Positions 1 through 10,930 of a DNA stretch of 64,000 bases are shown here, piece after piece; positions within the stretch are counted from its first letter, which is position 1, and each line of letters starts with the position of its first letter. The DNA comes from Cordylochernes scorpioides (lineage: Eukaryota > Arthropoda > Arachnida > Pseudoscorpiones > Chernetidae). The stretch covers positions 67,084,115 to 67,148,114 of the forward strand of contig CP092876.1 of the NCBI GenBank assembly GCA_030710605.1, in the 5' to 3' direction. A program made the translations under genes and the position numbers. The notes beneath the pieces are model-generated. The model saw only the letters and a list, made by a program, of their open reading frames with translations, was not told the origin of the DNA and did no database searches.

Positions 1-803
1 TCTGAATCTGAGGAGAATGAAAAATACATCCTGTTGGATTTTTGGTCCCTTGTGCAAAAATTGATTTAAAGAAACATTATTTTCAGATTTAGCTGATGCA
101 TCAAACACAACTCTCATTTTTGTTGTAGTGGATTGCTCTCTAATTACTGGATGATGAGGCATGTAATAGCATCTGTACAATTCTCGCTTCACTTCTGCAA
201 TTGGGACCTTTTCCATGTGGTTTAAGTGTTCATATTCCTTCATGAATCCCCGGTATTGGTCATATAATTTCACATTCTTACACAATTTTCCTTCCAACGA
301 AAGGAACCTTCTTAAAGCCTTTTCTCTTGATTCACCCAGAAGCGGTCGATGTTGTCTGAATGGCAATTTTACCCAATACCTTCCATGGCTATCTCTGCCA
401 TGGTTATTCGAAAATAACCTTTCACAATCTTCGTCCTGTGTACAAAGATCCGGTGACGGCACAGATTCAGTTTCCCAGAATCTTTTCAATACGAATTCTA
501 GTTCTGGTTCAGATTGTAAACTCAGGTTACAGACTTCTGTATTACTCTCCGATGTTCCCATTGCTTTTCCTAGAAGTACCCAACCTAGTCTTGTATTAAT
601 AGCCATTGGCAATCCTTCTCCGAGAGATATAGGGCCATTCAACATAAGTTCAGTGTATATATCTGCTCCCAATATCATATCTATTGGGGCTTGTATGTAG
701 AACTCTGGGTCTGCCAATTTGAGGCTCTTCAAAGTTGGCCAATTAGGGTCTTTTAACCTGAAGTTCGGAATTTCTGAAGTGAGCACTCCCGAGACTACTG
801 CCT
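1..803 (-). pseudogene. BEL/Pao retrotransposon pol: end of protease and start of reverse transcriptase, cut by window edge
   Basis: Read on the minus strand, this stretch stays open to the window edge in one frame and continues the polyprotein that begins at 2294. It shows a Pao-type protease tail (GADIYTELML) and, near the window edge, the start of a Pao reverse transcriptase with the hallmark RVVFDASAK followed by SLNQFLHKGP. The catalytic RT motifs would lie outside the window. The frame differs from that of the upstream Gag-protease frame, so at least one frameshift lies near 800-850, inside the protease region. BEL/Pao elements usually have a single gag-pol frame, so I read this as a decayed copy, although an assembly indel is possible. 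Confidence 0.8.
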
Positions 804-2294
804 CTACCGAGAATTCCTCAGAATTTTCAGTGGACAAAATGTCACACTTACTGTCGATGAAGAATGCTGCACTGGTGTGTTTCCAACCCCTATAATCATC
901 CGATCTGATTTCCTTTGGACAAGTCCCAATCTTTCGCAGCATCCTTTTGTTATCATGGTGACTTGGGAACCGCTGTCCAGTAGGGATCTGCAGGTGCATA
1001 ACTTTCCGAGTCCATTTTTTATCTTGATTCTAGCTGTTGCGAGTAGTACGTGGCTATCATTGCAGTTTGCCTGTTGAGTATTAGTTAAATTGATAGCACT
1101 TTCATGTTCCTTCGGAGTTGTGTTCTCAACTTGGGCCGAAGCGCCTTCCGTGCTCGGTTTATCATAATGAATCATCGTGTGGTGCTTCCCCTTGCATACT
1201 TTGCATCGTTGGTTCAGCCTACAATTCCATGAGAAATGGCCTTTCCTCAAGCAATTGAAGCATAATTTATGACTCTTTACTACATTTAATTTTTCTTTTA
1301 AAGGCATTTTGCAAAATAAGTTGCACATGTATAGTGGATGATGCTTAGATTTGCATAGTATGCAAGTGTCCGATTTCTCAATTAGCATCCCATAGCTTTG
1401 GCATTTGGGAAATCTCGATCCGGTGGTTTCTTCCCTTTTTGAACATTCCTTGACAGCACAAGACATGCTTCTCGCTTGTCTGGAAATGAACGCTATGAAC
1501 TTGTCATAAGAAGGAAGAGTGTTGTCCACTGACAGTTCCCAATCCAACCTTAGATTTTCACTCAACTTCTGCTGGAGGAAGTGCACCAGGATCACATCCA
1601 CTAATTGATTTCTCTTCAATTCCAGCGTTTCTAAGTTTCTTATGGCTTCATTACAAACATCCATGAATTCATGGAGACACTTAGCCGATGGATTCTTAAT
1701 TGCCCGGAGAGAAAATATTTTTGACACCTGGGCATAAGCTAGCTCTCTCGGGTTATCATATCTTGATAACAGTGTATTCCATGCTTGGCCATAATTTTCA
1801 CTTAGTAATGGGAAACCCCTTATTAATCTGGCCGCTTCGCCTTTTACTGCAGAATTCAAATATTGTAACTTCTGTATGTTAGTTAACCCTGGATGTGCAT
1901 CGATGGTGTTGATCCAAGTGCCCATATCTCCATCATATATCGGTAAGTCAAATTGAGGCAATTTTATATTTGCCTGAGAGCCATTTGGCTTTATGTCCGC
2001 CAGTTTGTCTTTGAGTTTTCTCTCATTTTCTATTTTTACCCTCAAGCTTCCAATCTTGTTCATTGAACCATCATATGCCTCACTTTCTTTATCTATATCA
2101 ACTTCATCCAAAGAAAACAGCTCGTCGTAGAGTTTCTCAATTTTTTCTTTGATCTCCTTTAATTCTTCACCCATTATTTCTAAGCGTATTGTTTCACCTG
2201 CCTCAATAATTGACTCCACAGTTTCAATAAATCCATCAATTCGCCTTATTTGGCAACTTAACTTTCTTTGGAGAATCCTTTCTTCTCGAGACAT
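804..2294 (-). CDS. BEL/Pao retrotransposon Gag-protease polyprotein, frame-broken at its C-terminus
   Basis: 496-residue frame. The N-terminal ~100 residues are charged and coiled-coil-like. Residues ~110-290 fit the Pao-type Gag region (KLPQFDLPIYDGD, then HFLQQKLSENLRLDWE). Around residues 315-385 are cysteine/histidine clusters, including a classical knuckle CFNCLRKGHFSWNC (CX2CX4HX4C) and a second CKVCKGKHH. A retroviral-type aspartic protease follows, with LLDSGSQVTMITKG (active site DSG) at about residue 435. The frame ends soon after, where the expected protease continuation moves to another frame (1-803). The start chosen is the ATG just downstream of a probable primer site and LTR (2352-2640). 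Family assignment is by motif; frame loss suggests an inactive copy. Confidence 0.85.
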   Translation of the reverse strand: MSREERILQRKLSCQIRRIDGFIETVESIIEAGETIRLEIMGEELKEIKEKIEKLYDELFSLDEVDIDKESEAYDGSMNKIGSLRVKIENERKLKDKLADIKPNGSQANIKLPQFDLPIYDGDMGTWINTIDAHPGLTNIQKLQYLNSAVKGEAARLIRGFPLLSENYGQAWNTLLSRYDNPRELAYAQVSKIFSLRAIKNPSAKCLHEFMDVCNEAIRNLETLELKRNQLVDVILVHFLQQKLSENLRLDWELSVDNTLPSYDKFIAFISRQARSMSCAVKECSKREETTGSRFPKCQSYGMLIEKSDTCILCKSKHHPLYMCNLFCKMPLKEKLNVVKSHKLCFNCLRKGHFSWNCRLNQRCKVCKGKHHTMIHYDKPSTEGASAQVENTTPKEHESAINLTNTQQANCNDSHVLLATARIKIKNGLGKLCTCRSLLDSGSQVTMITKGCCERLGLVQRKSDRMIIGVGNTPVQHSSSTVSVTFCPLKILRNSR

Positions 2295-2351
2295 TTCGCA
2301 ATTGTATTCTCGCTGAGTTTTTTCTTAAATTTCTTCTGTTTCAAATCCTAA

Positions 2352-2640
2352 TCAGGCTCTTGAGGGACCATGAATCGAACTGGCTTTGGCCTCCTGGCAC
2401 TAAGGAGGAATCACCGCCTAATTCTTATTTTAACGCTGGTTTTAATTATATGCTTCTTGACTCAGCGAGCTAACTATAACTCCTTCAAACTTGAATAACT
2501 GCTATTGTCTCGTCTCACCAATTCTAATGACTCAACCACGTATACATTAATAACTCACACTTTATTTTCTAAAATTAAGATTATATACATTTCTAAAATT
2601 TACATAATTTAACAATAATTAACAAAAGTAAATTCTAACA
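2352..2640 (-). repeat. Probable BEL/Pao 5' LTR with primer-binding site
   Basis: On the minus strand, 2640-2371 begins TGTTAG and ends TTCA, and is followed immediately by TGGTCCCTCAAGAGCC (2370-2355). This has the place and TGG start of a tRNA primer-binding site. The Gag ATG is about 60 bases further on. The LTR boundaries are inferred from the TG...CA ends alone, because the 3' LTR lies outside the window. Confidence 0.45.
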
Positions 2641-2730
2641 ATTTTGCATATTTAAGGCTGGAACAGGCATATTCTAAAACTATGGTCAAAAATGTAGAAT
2701 TATCAATGATTTAAAATTAAAATATATATA

Positions 2731-4043
2731 CAGCGTCCTTTATGAAAGTAATGAGCATAATGTTATTGTGACGCGACGATAGATGGCAACACGGTAAAAC
2801 CGTGGGAAATGTGGTGAAGGAATATGCCCTTTCAATCCATCCGGTCGTCAGTTGAGTTCGAGCAGTGTGAGGGGAGATACATGCCTCCTCTTGAAGTGTA
2901 TTTTCAACTTTTGTAACATAGCGCGATGAAGCGTTCGCTTGAACAACGATACGCCATAAAGTTTTGCGTGAGGCTTGGAAAAAATGCAACCGAAACATTC
3001 CAGATGCTGCAAAAAGCCTTCAAGGACGATTGCATTTCAAGATCACAGTCTGTGAAGTGGTACAAGGCGTTCAAGGAGGGCCGGGAGGAGGTCGCCGACG
3101 AACCCCGTTCAGGACGCCCAACAACGGCCAGAACTGACGAGAACGTGATCGTGTGCTCGAAGTTTTGCGTACCGACCGTCGATTCCAGCAAATTGCTGAC
3201 ACATTACACATGTTCACATTTGTGGTACATGGGATAGTGACCGAGGATCTGCAAATGCGTAAGGTCTGTGCGAAGCTTGTGCCGAAAGTGTTGACGCAAG
3301 ACCAGAAAAAACTTAGAGTTTTTTTTGCGCTGTCAATAATTGTTGGATTTGATTCAAAATGAACCGGACTTTCTGAACTCTGTAGTAACCGGAGACGAAT
3401 CCTGGATATTTTAATACGACCCAGAGTCGAAAAGGCAGAGCTGTGCATGGCACACAAAATCATCCCCACGCCCCAAGAAAGGGCGAATGAGCAAGTCGCG
3501 CATCAAAACGATGATCATTGTCTACTTTGACATCCGAGGAATAGTCCATTGTGAGTTTGTACCGCAGGGACAAACTGTAAACTCAGACTTTTACCTGGAG
3601 GTGCTCAGGAGATTGAAACGCCGGATCGCACGCGTGAGGACTGACATTAAAGACACGGTCAAGCTCTACCATGACAATGCCACCAGCCACACAGCCTTCA
3701 TCATTACCAACTTCCTGGTCCGGAGCAATACCTCGGTGATCCCTCACCCCCCTTACAGTCCCGACTTAGCTCCATGTGACTTCTTTTTGTTTCCGCGACT
3801 CAAGAGAGAAATGAAAGGAAAACATTGGGAAACCGTGGAAAACATCCAACACCATGTTACAACGTTCCTGAGAAGCATTCCTGTCGAGGAGTTTCAGGGT
3901 GCCTTTCAGGCGTGGCAAACGCGTCTCCGCAAGTGTATTGATTCAGGAGTAATGTATTTTGAAGAATATTGATCATTTGCACAAATTACGATCAATAAAT
4001 GTATTTTGCCAGTAAATGCTCATTTCTTTCATAATGGACCCTG
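2731..4043 (+). mobile_element. mariner element, near full length, with terminal inverted repeats and TA target site
   Basis: The left end at 2731 (CAGCGTCCTTTATGAAAG) and the reverse complement of the right end (CAGGGTCCATTATGAAAG) match over about 28 bases with few differences. Both ends abut TA (2729-2730 and 4044-4045), the classic mariner target duplication. Length is 1313 bp, typical for mariner. The transposase inside is broken, so this copy is immobile unless helped in trans. Confidence 0.92.
2926..3972 (+). pseudogene. Mariner transposase, frameshifted and interrupted by a stop
   Basis: The first segment (2926-~3170) is an HTH_48-type DNA-binding domain: EQRYAIKFCVRLGKNATET, then WYKAFKEGREEV and RSGRPTT. 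The reading moves to another frame near 3153-3362 (IVTEDLQMRKV), then to a frame with VVTGDESW (first catalytic Asp) and an in-frame TAA near 3412. The last segment (3487-3972) contains LYHDNATSHTA (second Asp) and PPYSPDLAPCDFFLFPRLK (third Asp, D34D spacing). At least two lesions separate these pieces, so no full transposase can be made. Its close relative at 50330-51373 belongs to the same HTH_48 mariner group but has different ends. Confidence 0.9.
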
Positions 4044-5870
4044 TATTTTTATATTATATAATATATATATGCAAATTATTATTTGTATATTTTTAAAACT
4101 ATACTTATGACATAAAGGGAATTTCTCATTACAATATTTAAAGGAAAATTTATGAAAATATATACATCTTGGAAACCGCCAGGTTCAACGATATAATATC
4201 GAGACATCAAACTAAATTCAATAAACTCATAAAATATTGTGGTATAGAAGACTGCCTACATTTATGGGATAGTATTTGGCCATATTGTTTCGTATGTTTA
4301 TGATATTTAATGCATCTGTTTATAATTTATTACTGTTTGGATATCATAGATTCTGTTGGAAGCCAGTGTAAATATTTGTATTTATTTTTGTATTTTGATT
4401 TGTTTATGTATGTTATTTTTTAAATGTTTGATTTTTTATATATATGCATATTATATTATATCTTTGATTTATTTTCTTGGCGGATGTAAATTTAGAAGAA
4501 TTTTTGATGATTTGCATTCGTTTAGATAGATTCATTTTTTTAGTTTTCTTTTTTAATCAGTGTAGATAGTTCAGTTGGAAAATAAAAGTAATTTGGTTCA
4601 GTCGCTGTGTGGTTGTTGCTAAGTTTGGATATAGGCTTCCTTCTTGGGCAACACGTGAACCCAACCCCTGGAAAGTTGCGTGTGTATTGCATTGGATCTA
4701 CGCGGTTGCAACAGATTCTATTATAAGTCTTTAGTATTTACTATAAATATTGTCATAATAATAAAAGTTTTGTAGTGTGTGTGAAATTTGGGTTCATTAT
4801 CACCATGTTGTACAGGTATCTACTAATAGTCGCCCAATTTGACTCTGTATACTGCTCTCTTCTTAAATTAGACCACATTTTATAAAATACCGAATCAATC
4901 ATTTCTTGGTCTACCTTTTCATCCGTTTTCCAAGATTTCTTTTTTTCATATCCCCATTATTGAGTAGAGGTAAGAAACGATATTTTAAGTCAAAATAAAT
5001 TTATCAATGCCAACTATTTATAATATTTTTCAAAAATAATCTAAACTATATTATAATATTATATGCTCTACTAATTCAAATTGCGGAAATATCTATATAT
5101 TCAAAATTTTCTAAATTTCTGAACTTTTCATTCTAAATTCAAAAATTACCGCGATTGATTTCAAAATAGCATTCTCTCGGACCTTTAATTTGAAGTCAAA
5201 AAGAAGTTTTATCAAGACAAGGATTGATAAGAAGAAGGATCCGAACAAAAATGATTGTGTTTCAAGAATTTGAAAGGTAAAATATATTTGTTTTGATATA
5301 CTCTCTCTTTCTTCAGTTTAAATGGTCCGATATTTCCTCAAAAGAATCTTACTGGAAAATATTGTGCAAATATCCGAATATAATCAAAACCAAACAGTGA
5401 GAATTTTAATTTGGACAGCGAAATGTTTACAAATTTGAAGACTTAACCAAAATATGGATTTTTTAACTGAAAATAGGACCATTTTTTTCCACGTTTAACT
5501 ACAGAAAGAGCAAAAATAGAACGAGGAACATCTAGCCTTGAATAAGGAACAAGATTTATCATATAAATTAATAATACAAAATACAGTCCAACTTAGATAA
5601 TTCGAAACCCAAGGGACCAAATAAAAATTCGAATTATTCAAAAATTCGAAATAAAAACGAAAATTCTATTTATAGGAAATTATAGGGACCAAGATAAATA
5701 TTCAAATTAAAAACGTTTCAGAATTAAAGACATTCGAATTATCCAAGTTATACTGCATATTAAATTTTAGTAAGAAGATCAAATTTATAAAAAAATTCAA
5801 AGCTTTAGAGGAATTGCTTTCTAAATTATACTATTTAAAAATACATAGAGAATGTAAATTTTATTATAAA
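4044..5870. other. AT-rich non-coding stretch
   Basis: No supported gene, RNA or complete element seen. The region is dominated by A/T runs. Around 4600-4800 there is a more complex stretch with several AATAAA-like signals that might be the 3' tail of an old retroelement, but I could not assign it. Confidence 0.5.
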
Positions 5871-6042
5871 CAGTAGAACCTCCATAAAGGACACCTAATT
5901 GCAGAGCCAAAGTGTCCTTTAGGGAGAGGTGTCCTCTTACCGGAGAGTTGCTAATTGTAAAAATGGTAATTTTGAAAAGGAAAACTGTCCTTTGTGGAGA
6001 GGTGTTCGCTAGCGGGGTGTCAGTTAAAGGGAGGTTCTACTG
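5871..6042. mobile_element. MITE with CAGTAGAACCTCC inverted ends
   Basis: 172-bp element. The left end CAGTAGAACCTCCATAAAGG and the right end (reverse complement CAGTAGAACCTCCCTTTAAC) form inverted repeats. The interior repeats GGACACCTC/GTGTCCTTT motifs. Related copies lie at 60721-60883 and, partly, about 45450-45548. End sequence and size resemble pogo/Tigger-type MITEs, but no transposase is present to confirm this. Confidence 0.7.
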
Positions 6043-6979
6043 TATATCGATCAATTCTTAATACGTTGAATACAGAAACACTACTTTATCGTAAACCCAT
6101 AATTGACCTTCTAGTTTACTCTATCCATGGTTCACTAGATGTAATTACTAATATTGGCAATTATTTAAGAGTCGTTGTAAGGCTAGGTGTACTAAAACTC
6201 TTGTTCGTTTTAACGAGGGTTTACTTTTAAACAATCAAGAGAAATATATATAGTCATTGACAAAACTTAAGGAAGTTGTACCTTTATAAATATATATCGG
6301 GATTCAGATAACTCTGAAATATATTTGATACACAGTGACCTTTATTGAAGACAACAAGATATAAAAAAAAATGTAAACAAAATTGGCTCTTCCTCCTTAA
6401 AAAAAAAAACAGATCTTTTTTTTATATAAACGACTTTCCACTGCCTTAAGTTTTGTCCATGGGCGTATTTTTACGATATCGTATATTTTAAGCTGATATT
6501 TCTCAATTTTTTTTATAAGAAAAAAAAAACTACAATATTTTTGTTCGTTGTGTACATCATCAAATGGCATGGGTTCTATCTAAGTGAATGCTTGTACAAC
6601 TAATATTGTTTTAACAAAGTTGATTATTATTACTATTAGAGTAGTATTTTTTTTTTTGAAGATCATTTGTTGGTTAAAAGTTTGTTTGGAAAATATATAG
6701 ATACACATCAATTATTTATTTAATTTCCGACCTTTCAGTGATTCGCTGTCACTCTGAGGAGATTTACTGAAAAGTCAGAACTTGAAGTTCAAGTTGTAAA
6801 TAAAGCTAAAAGACTTAGATTTGAAAGACAAGACAAGTAGTTGGCTATAGGTACACTCTAGGAACCTGGGTGGTGATAAAAGAGATATTAGAAACTCTCA
6901 ATTGTTTCATATTATTGTGACAAGTCAGTAGGCTTTAGAGCATAGTCTCTTTTCTACGGGATTATCAAATATATATGTA
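6043..6979. other. AT-rich non-coding stretch
   Basis: No gene or clear element. Long T and A runs occur at 6365-6425 and 6500-6660. A short frame at 5994-6230 begins inside the MITE and resembles nothing I recognise. Confidence 0.5.
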
Positions 6980-7480
6980 CTAGCGGACGTACCCGGCTTC
7001 GCCCGGGTTTTACCCGAGTAAAGGTTTGTCTAACGAATCTCTCGATAAAGTGAACATTTTTCCCGGTCCCTTGAAAAATAATCGATAAGTTGAATAAAAT
7101 CAATATTAATTGGTTTCCTCGGTAATTGGAAGTTAAAGGAATAGTATCTTGCCTTGGAATTGTATCATTATTCTTGTCTCAAATGAATTGCCGTGTCATC
7201 CTGAATTTTGTCTTTCCTAATTTTCTACATTACAAAATCATCGTATCATCATGATAATATTTAGAGCAGATTGTTGAATTATAACAGATAAATTAGAATA
7301 TTTTTCTAGATTATTTTAAAGCGAAAAGTTATTTAAAAAATTTTATTTGCTAGAAACCTTCCCAGTACTATACTAAATAACTTCCCAAAGTTTCATGGCG
7401 TTCCAATGAGTGGTTTGGTCAGGCATAAAGGACAGTCAGACAGACACACACACACATACATTCATTTTTATATATATAGA
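6980..7480 (-). mobile_element. Small non-autonomous Helitron, family A, complete ends
   Basis: Reading the minus strand, it starts with TCTATATATATAAAAATG plus a CTGTC/TGTC-rich stretch and ends CTAG. A short GC hairpin (ACCCGG-loop-CCGGGT) sits just before the 3' end. It lies between A and T, as Helitrons do. 501 bp, no coding capacity. The family call is supported by a relative at 10931-12166 that carries a Helitron helicase fragment. Confidence 0.85.
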
Positions 7481-7483
7481 TTA

Positions 7484-7978
7484 CTAGCGGACGTACCCGG
7501 CTTCGCCCGGGTTTTACCCGAGTAAAGGTTTGTCTAACGAATCTCTCGATAAAGTGAACATTTTTTCCCGGTCCCTTGAAAAATACTCGATAAGTTGAAT
7601 AAAATCAATATTAATTGGTTCCCTCGGTAATTGTAAGTTAAAGTAATAGTATCTTGCCTATGAATTGTATCATTATTCTTGTCTCAAATAAATTGCCGTG
7701 TCATCCTGAATTTTGTCTTTTCTAATTTTCTACATTACAAAATCATCGTATCATCATGATAAAATTTAGAGCAGATTGTTGAATTATAACAGATTAATTA
7801 GAATATTTATCTTGATTATTTTTAGGCGAAAAGTTATTTCAAAAATTGTATTTGCTAGAAACCTTCCCAGTACTATACTAAATAACTTCCCAAAGTTTAA
7901 TGGCGTTACAATGAGTGGTTTAGTCAGGCATAAAGGACAGACAGACACACACACAACATACATTCATTTTTATATATA
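7484..7978 (-). mobile_element. Helitron family A, second tandem copy, 5' tip lost
   Basis: Nearly identical to the copy at 6980-7480, in the same orientation and only three bases away. Its 3' CTAG (7484-7487) and hairpin are intact. The last bases of the 5' end are missing, where the next Helitron (7979) begins inside the TATATATA run. Confidence 0.85.
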
Positions 7979-8526
7979 CTAGACGAATGGCCCGGGCAAC
8001 GCCCGGGTTTTACCCGAGTGCGTATATATTTTAAAAACGTTTTAATTCAAATACTATTCGTTACAATTATAAATTGGCGCCATGGATGTCACTCTTGTGA
8101 AACGTCCCGTTCCAAACTGTGTGTTTTTAAAATGTTTTATTTAAAATACTATTCGTTACAACTATAAATTGGCGCCGTGGATGTCTCTCTTGTGAAACGT
8201 CCCGCCCCAAACTGTGTGTCTTGAAAATATAAAAATAAAAATGTGAATTTTCATAAAGATTTCATCATGTCGATTTTTTTTTTGCATTTCACCTACTAAA
8301 TCGATAAAGATAATTACATTTGCAACATGAACTTAGGTATATTGACTAAATAGAAAACTGCATAGTAATAAAGATCATTTTTAAAGGCACCATATCGTTT
8401 TTTTTTTCAATAAAATCGAAACAAAAATTAACGATAAATAACGATAATTGCCTTAAAAAGAAATTGCCTTAAAAAAAAGAAACATTCGCGGTGATTTTGT
8501 CTTGCATTCGTTTATACAATTATTAT
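7979..8526 (-). mobile_element. Helitron family B, 3' part, 5' end missing
   Basis: Starts (as its 3' end) with CTAG at 7979-7982 and a perfect 8-bp hairpin ACCCGGGC-AAC-GCCCGGGT. The interior matches the complete family B copy at 61481-62205, including the repeated AATTGGCGCC...GGATGTC block. It stops at about 8526, where a second family B 3' end begins, so the 5' third with any tRNA is absent. Confidence 0.8.
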
Positions 8527-8811
8527 ATACGAATGACCCGGGCAACGCCCGGGTTTTACCCGATTAAATGCTTTTATTCAAATACTATTCGTTACAATTA
8601 TAAATTGGCGCCGTGGATGTCATTCTTGTATAATATATAAATGAGTTTTAAAAATTGTAAAAAAAAAAAAAATGCATCGGCCGGGAATCGAACCCGGGCC
8701 GCCCGCGTGGAAGGCGAGCATTCTACCACTGAACCACCGATGGTTATGAAAAATCCCATCCGTGAGCTTCAAACAGACAAACAGACAGAATAAGGCAAAT
8801 ATATAAGTAGA
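8527..8811 (-). mobile_element. Short Helitron (family B) carrying a tRNA-Gly gene
   Basis: ~285-bp element. The 3' side has the ACCCGGGC-AAC-GCCCGGGT hairpin and ACGAATGA, but the terminal CTAG is not visible in this copy. The 5' side reads TCTACTTATATATTTGCC (8811 downward), then a CTGTCTGTTTG-rich stretch and a tRNA-Gly. Nearly the same arrangement occurs at 58725-59006. Confidence 0.8.
8673..8743 (-). tRNA. tRNA-Gly with anticodon UCC, inside a Helitron
   Basis: 71-nt cloverleaf matching canonical eukaryotic tRNA-Gly, including GGTTCGATTCC (B box) and GGTTCAGTGG (A box region). The anticodon loop reads CTTCCAC, giving UCC rather than the GCC of sister copies (57329, 58864). The first acceptor base is C instead of G, breaking the 1-72 pair. 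A T-run follows the 3' end, as for Pol III termination. Whether it is charged and used is unknown. Confidence 0.75.
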
Positions 8812-10257
8812 TGGGTGAGAGAGAGAGAGAGAGAAGAAAGATAAACTATTTAATAATAAAAAAAATCAAATATTTTCTGGCAAACGTGTGGGCTGCATAG
8901 TGACCATTTTTCAAAATAAAAAGCAAAAACCTTTTTAATTTAAAAAGTTTTTAAAACCTATTCAACAAATTGTATTAATAATTATAATATAGTGAAGATA
9001 AAAAATTCATTGATATATTATTTTACTATAATTTTCCAATCCCATATAATCCTAACCAGCCAGTAAAATATGTACATTCTATAGTTGAACTATGTTTCCT
9101 TTTCTTGTTTTTTTTTTCTTTCTCTTTTTACTCTGTATATATCGTTATTTCCTTTGTCTCACTGCTTTGTTCTTATGCATACCTCTGGTGAATCCTGTAT
9201 AGGGTCAGTGACCCTAAATAAAGGCTTTTTTGTTGTTGTTGTTGTAGTTGAACTATGACTCCATCCAGACCTAACTCTATAAACTATCAATTCTTCCTCT
9301 GGGTACATATAAGGTTGTCCCAAAAGTTCGTAAATACCTGCAACAAATCCCAAATATATATCCGCATAATATATATATTCAATAATTGCAAGTGTTTACG
9401 AACTTTTGGATAATTTTGTAAATATTGTGGAAACGTGTGTGTACAAAACGAACACAAATATTTAGTTTTTAAACACAGATGAAGCTTTATATTCCTCTTA
9501 ATTTCTAATTGAAAGAGTATTTTGAATCATACCTCACAAATCTTTAAATGAAAATTGTACTTACATCATTCACGTAACAGTATTGCTATTCGAACTTGAC
9601 ACGGTATATGCAAATAATTTACGCTTTGCATACAATTTAGATAATTATGTGTATAAGAAGAAGCTAGAAACAACATTTATCTCTTGAAGAATGTATCAGG
9701 TAGTCATCAAAACGACGAACCAACAATAAATAAGTTGAAAATTGGTTAATGTAAGTAGCAAGTTGCTTTTATGCAAATTTCTTCCGCTAATGATTATATT
9801 TCCTAAGTAGACGCGTAGCATTAATCTGAAGGTGGGTGTCGGCATTACTTAACACCTTCCATTATTATTAGAAGATAAAAACTTATTTACCTATTTAAAC
9901 TGTTTTCAATAGCTGACGTTTTTTGTGATAATTTCTCTTCAGATGATATTAAAGGGACACACATATATTTTGATATCTGTGAAGATATTAATTTACAAAA
10001 TTTTAAACGTACCTTAATATTGTTGCAATTTCGGATTAGAGTCGGTGATGTATTTTTTAGCAGGTTTTATTATTAAATTCTCAAAACTCAATGAGAAATA
10101 AAAAAATCTTCCCTAGAATCTAGAACGAAAATCTTAACTGAATTTATATATATACATTTATCATATAGCATTAAACTAATAAACATTTTTACATATTTAC
10201 CAATAGACAATTTCTCTTCAAATTCACTCAAAAATACGAAAATTTCGCGAAAATCTA
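8812..10257. other. Non-coding stretch with LINE-tail and a MITE
   Basis: A GA-dinucleotide run lies at 8816-8835. At 9110-9245 a sequence with AATAAAGG followed by a TTG-repeat tail looks like the 3' end of a non-LTR retrotransposon. A MITE sits at 9313-9413. The rest shows no supported gene. Confidence 0.45.
9313..9413. mobile_element. ~100-bp palindromic MITE
   Basis: Inverted ends: GTTGTCCCAAAAGTTCGTAA on the left and TTACGAACTTTTGGATAA on the right. This is the size and layout of a mariner-derived MITE. A short frame that overlaps it is not a gene. Confidence 0.6.
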
Positions 10258-10930
10258 TCTATATATATAAAATTGAATGTCTGTCTATCTGTCTGTCCTC
10301 TATAGATTCAAAAACCATACATCCAATCGCCGTGAAATTTTGGGATATTATTAGGTATATCACCGGGAAGGTTTTTGAAAAATAATTTCATGAATATCTT
10401 GAATATCCTTAGAGTTATTTGCAGATTTGTAGATTTAACTAGCAAGCAGCGCCCCATTGCGACGATGTTAACAAGTTTTCTTATCATTAAGTTTGTTATC
10501 TTAAATATTATTTATCAAAAGTAAGATTATCTCAGGATGACACGGCAATTTATTTGAGACAAGAATAATGATACAATTCCAAGGCGAAGATACTATTCCT
10601 TTAACTTCCAATTACCGAGGGAACCAATTAATATTGATTTTATTCAACTTATCGAGTATTTTTCAAGGGACCGGGGAAAAAAATGTTCACTAGATAAAAC
10701 TATGATTTTCTAATGTAGAAAATTAGGAAAGACAAAATTCAGGATGACACGGCACACAGGGACCGGGAAAAAAATGTTCACTTTATCGAGAAATTCAAAT
10801 TTACGAGTTTCAAATTATCAAAATATATCTTCTTTTTTTTTATAAGTTTTTAGAGAATTGTTTTAATAAATGTTCGCTAGACAAACCTTTACTCGGGTAA
10901 TCCTCGGGCGAAGCCGGGTACGTCCGCTAG
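10258..10930 (+). mobile_element. Helitron family A, plus orientation
   Basis: Starts A|TCTATATATATAAAATTG and continues with a CTGTC-rich stretch and CCAATCGCCGTGAAATTTTG, a block shared by all family A copies. It ends with hairpin-containing GAAGCCGGGTACGTCCGCTAG at 10910-10930. The hairpin's 5' arm is altered in this copy (CTCGGGCG). The next Helitron begins at the very next base. Confidence 0.85.
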
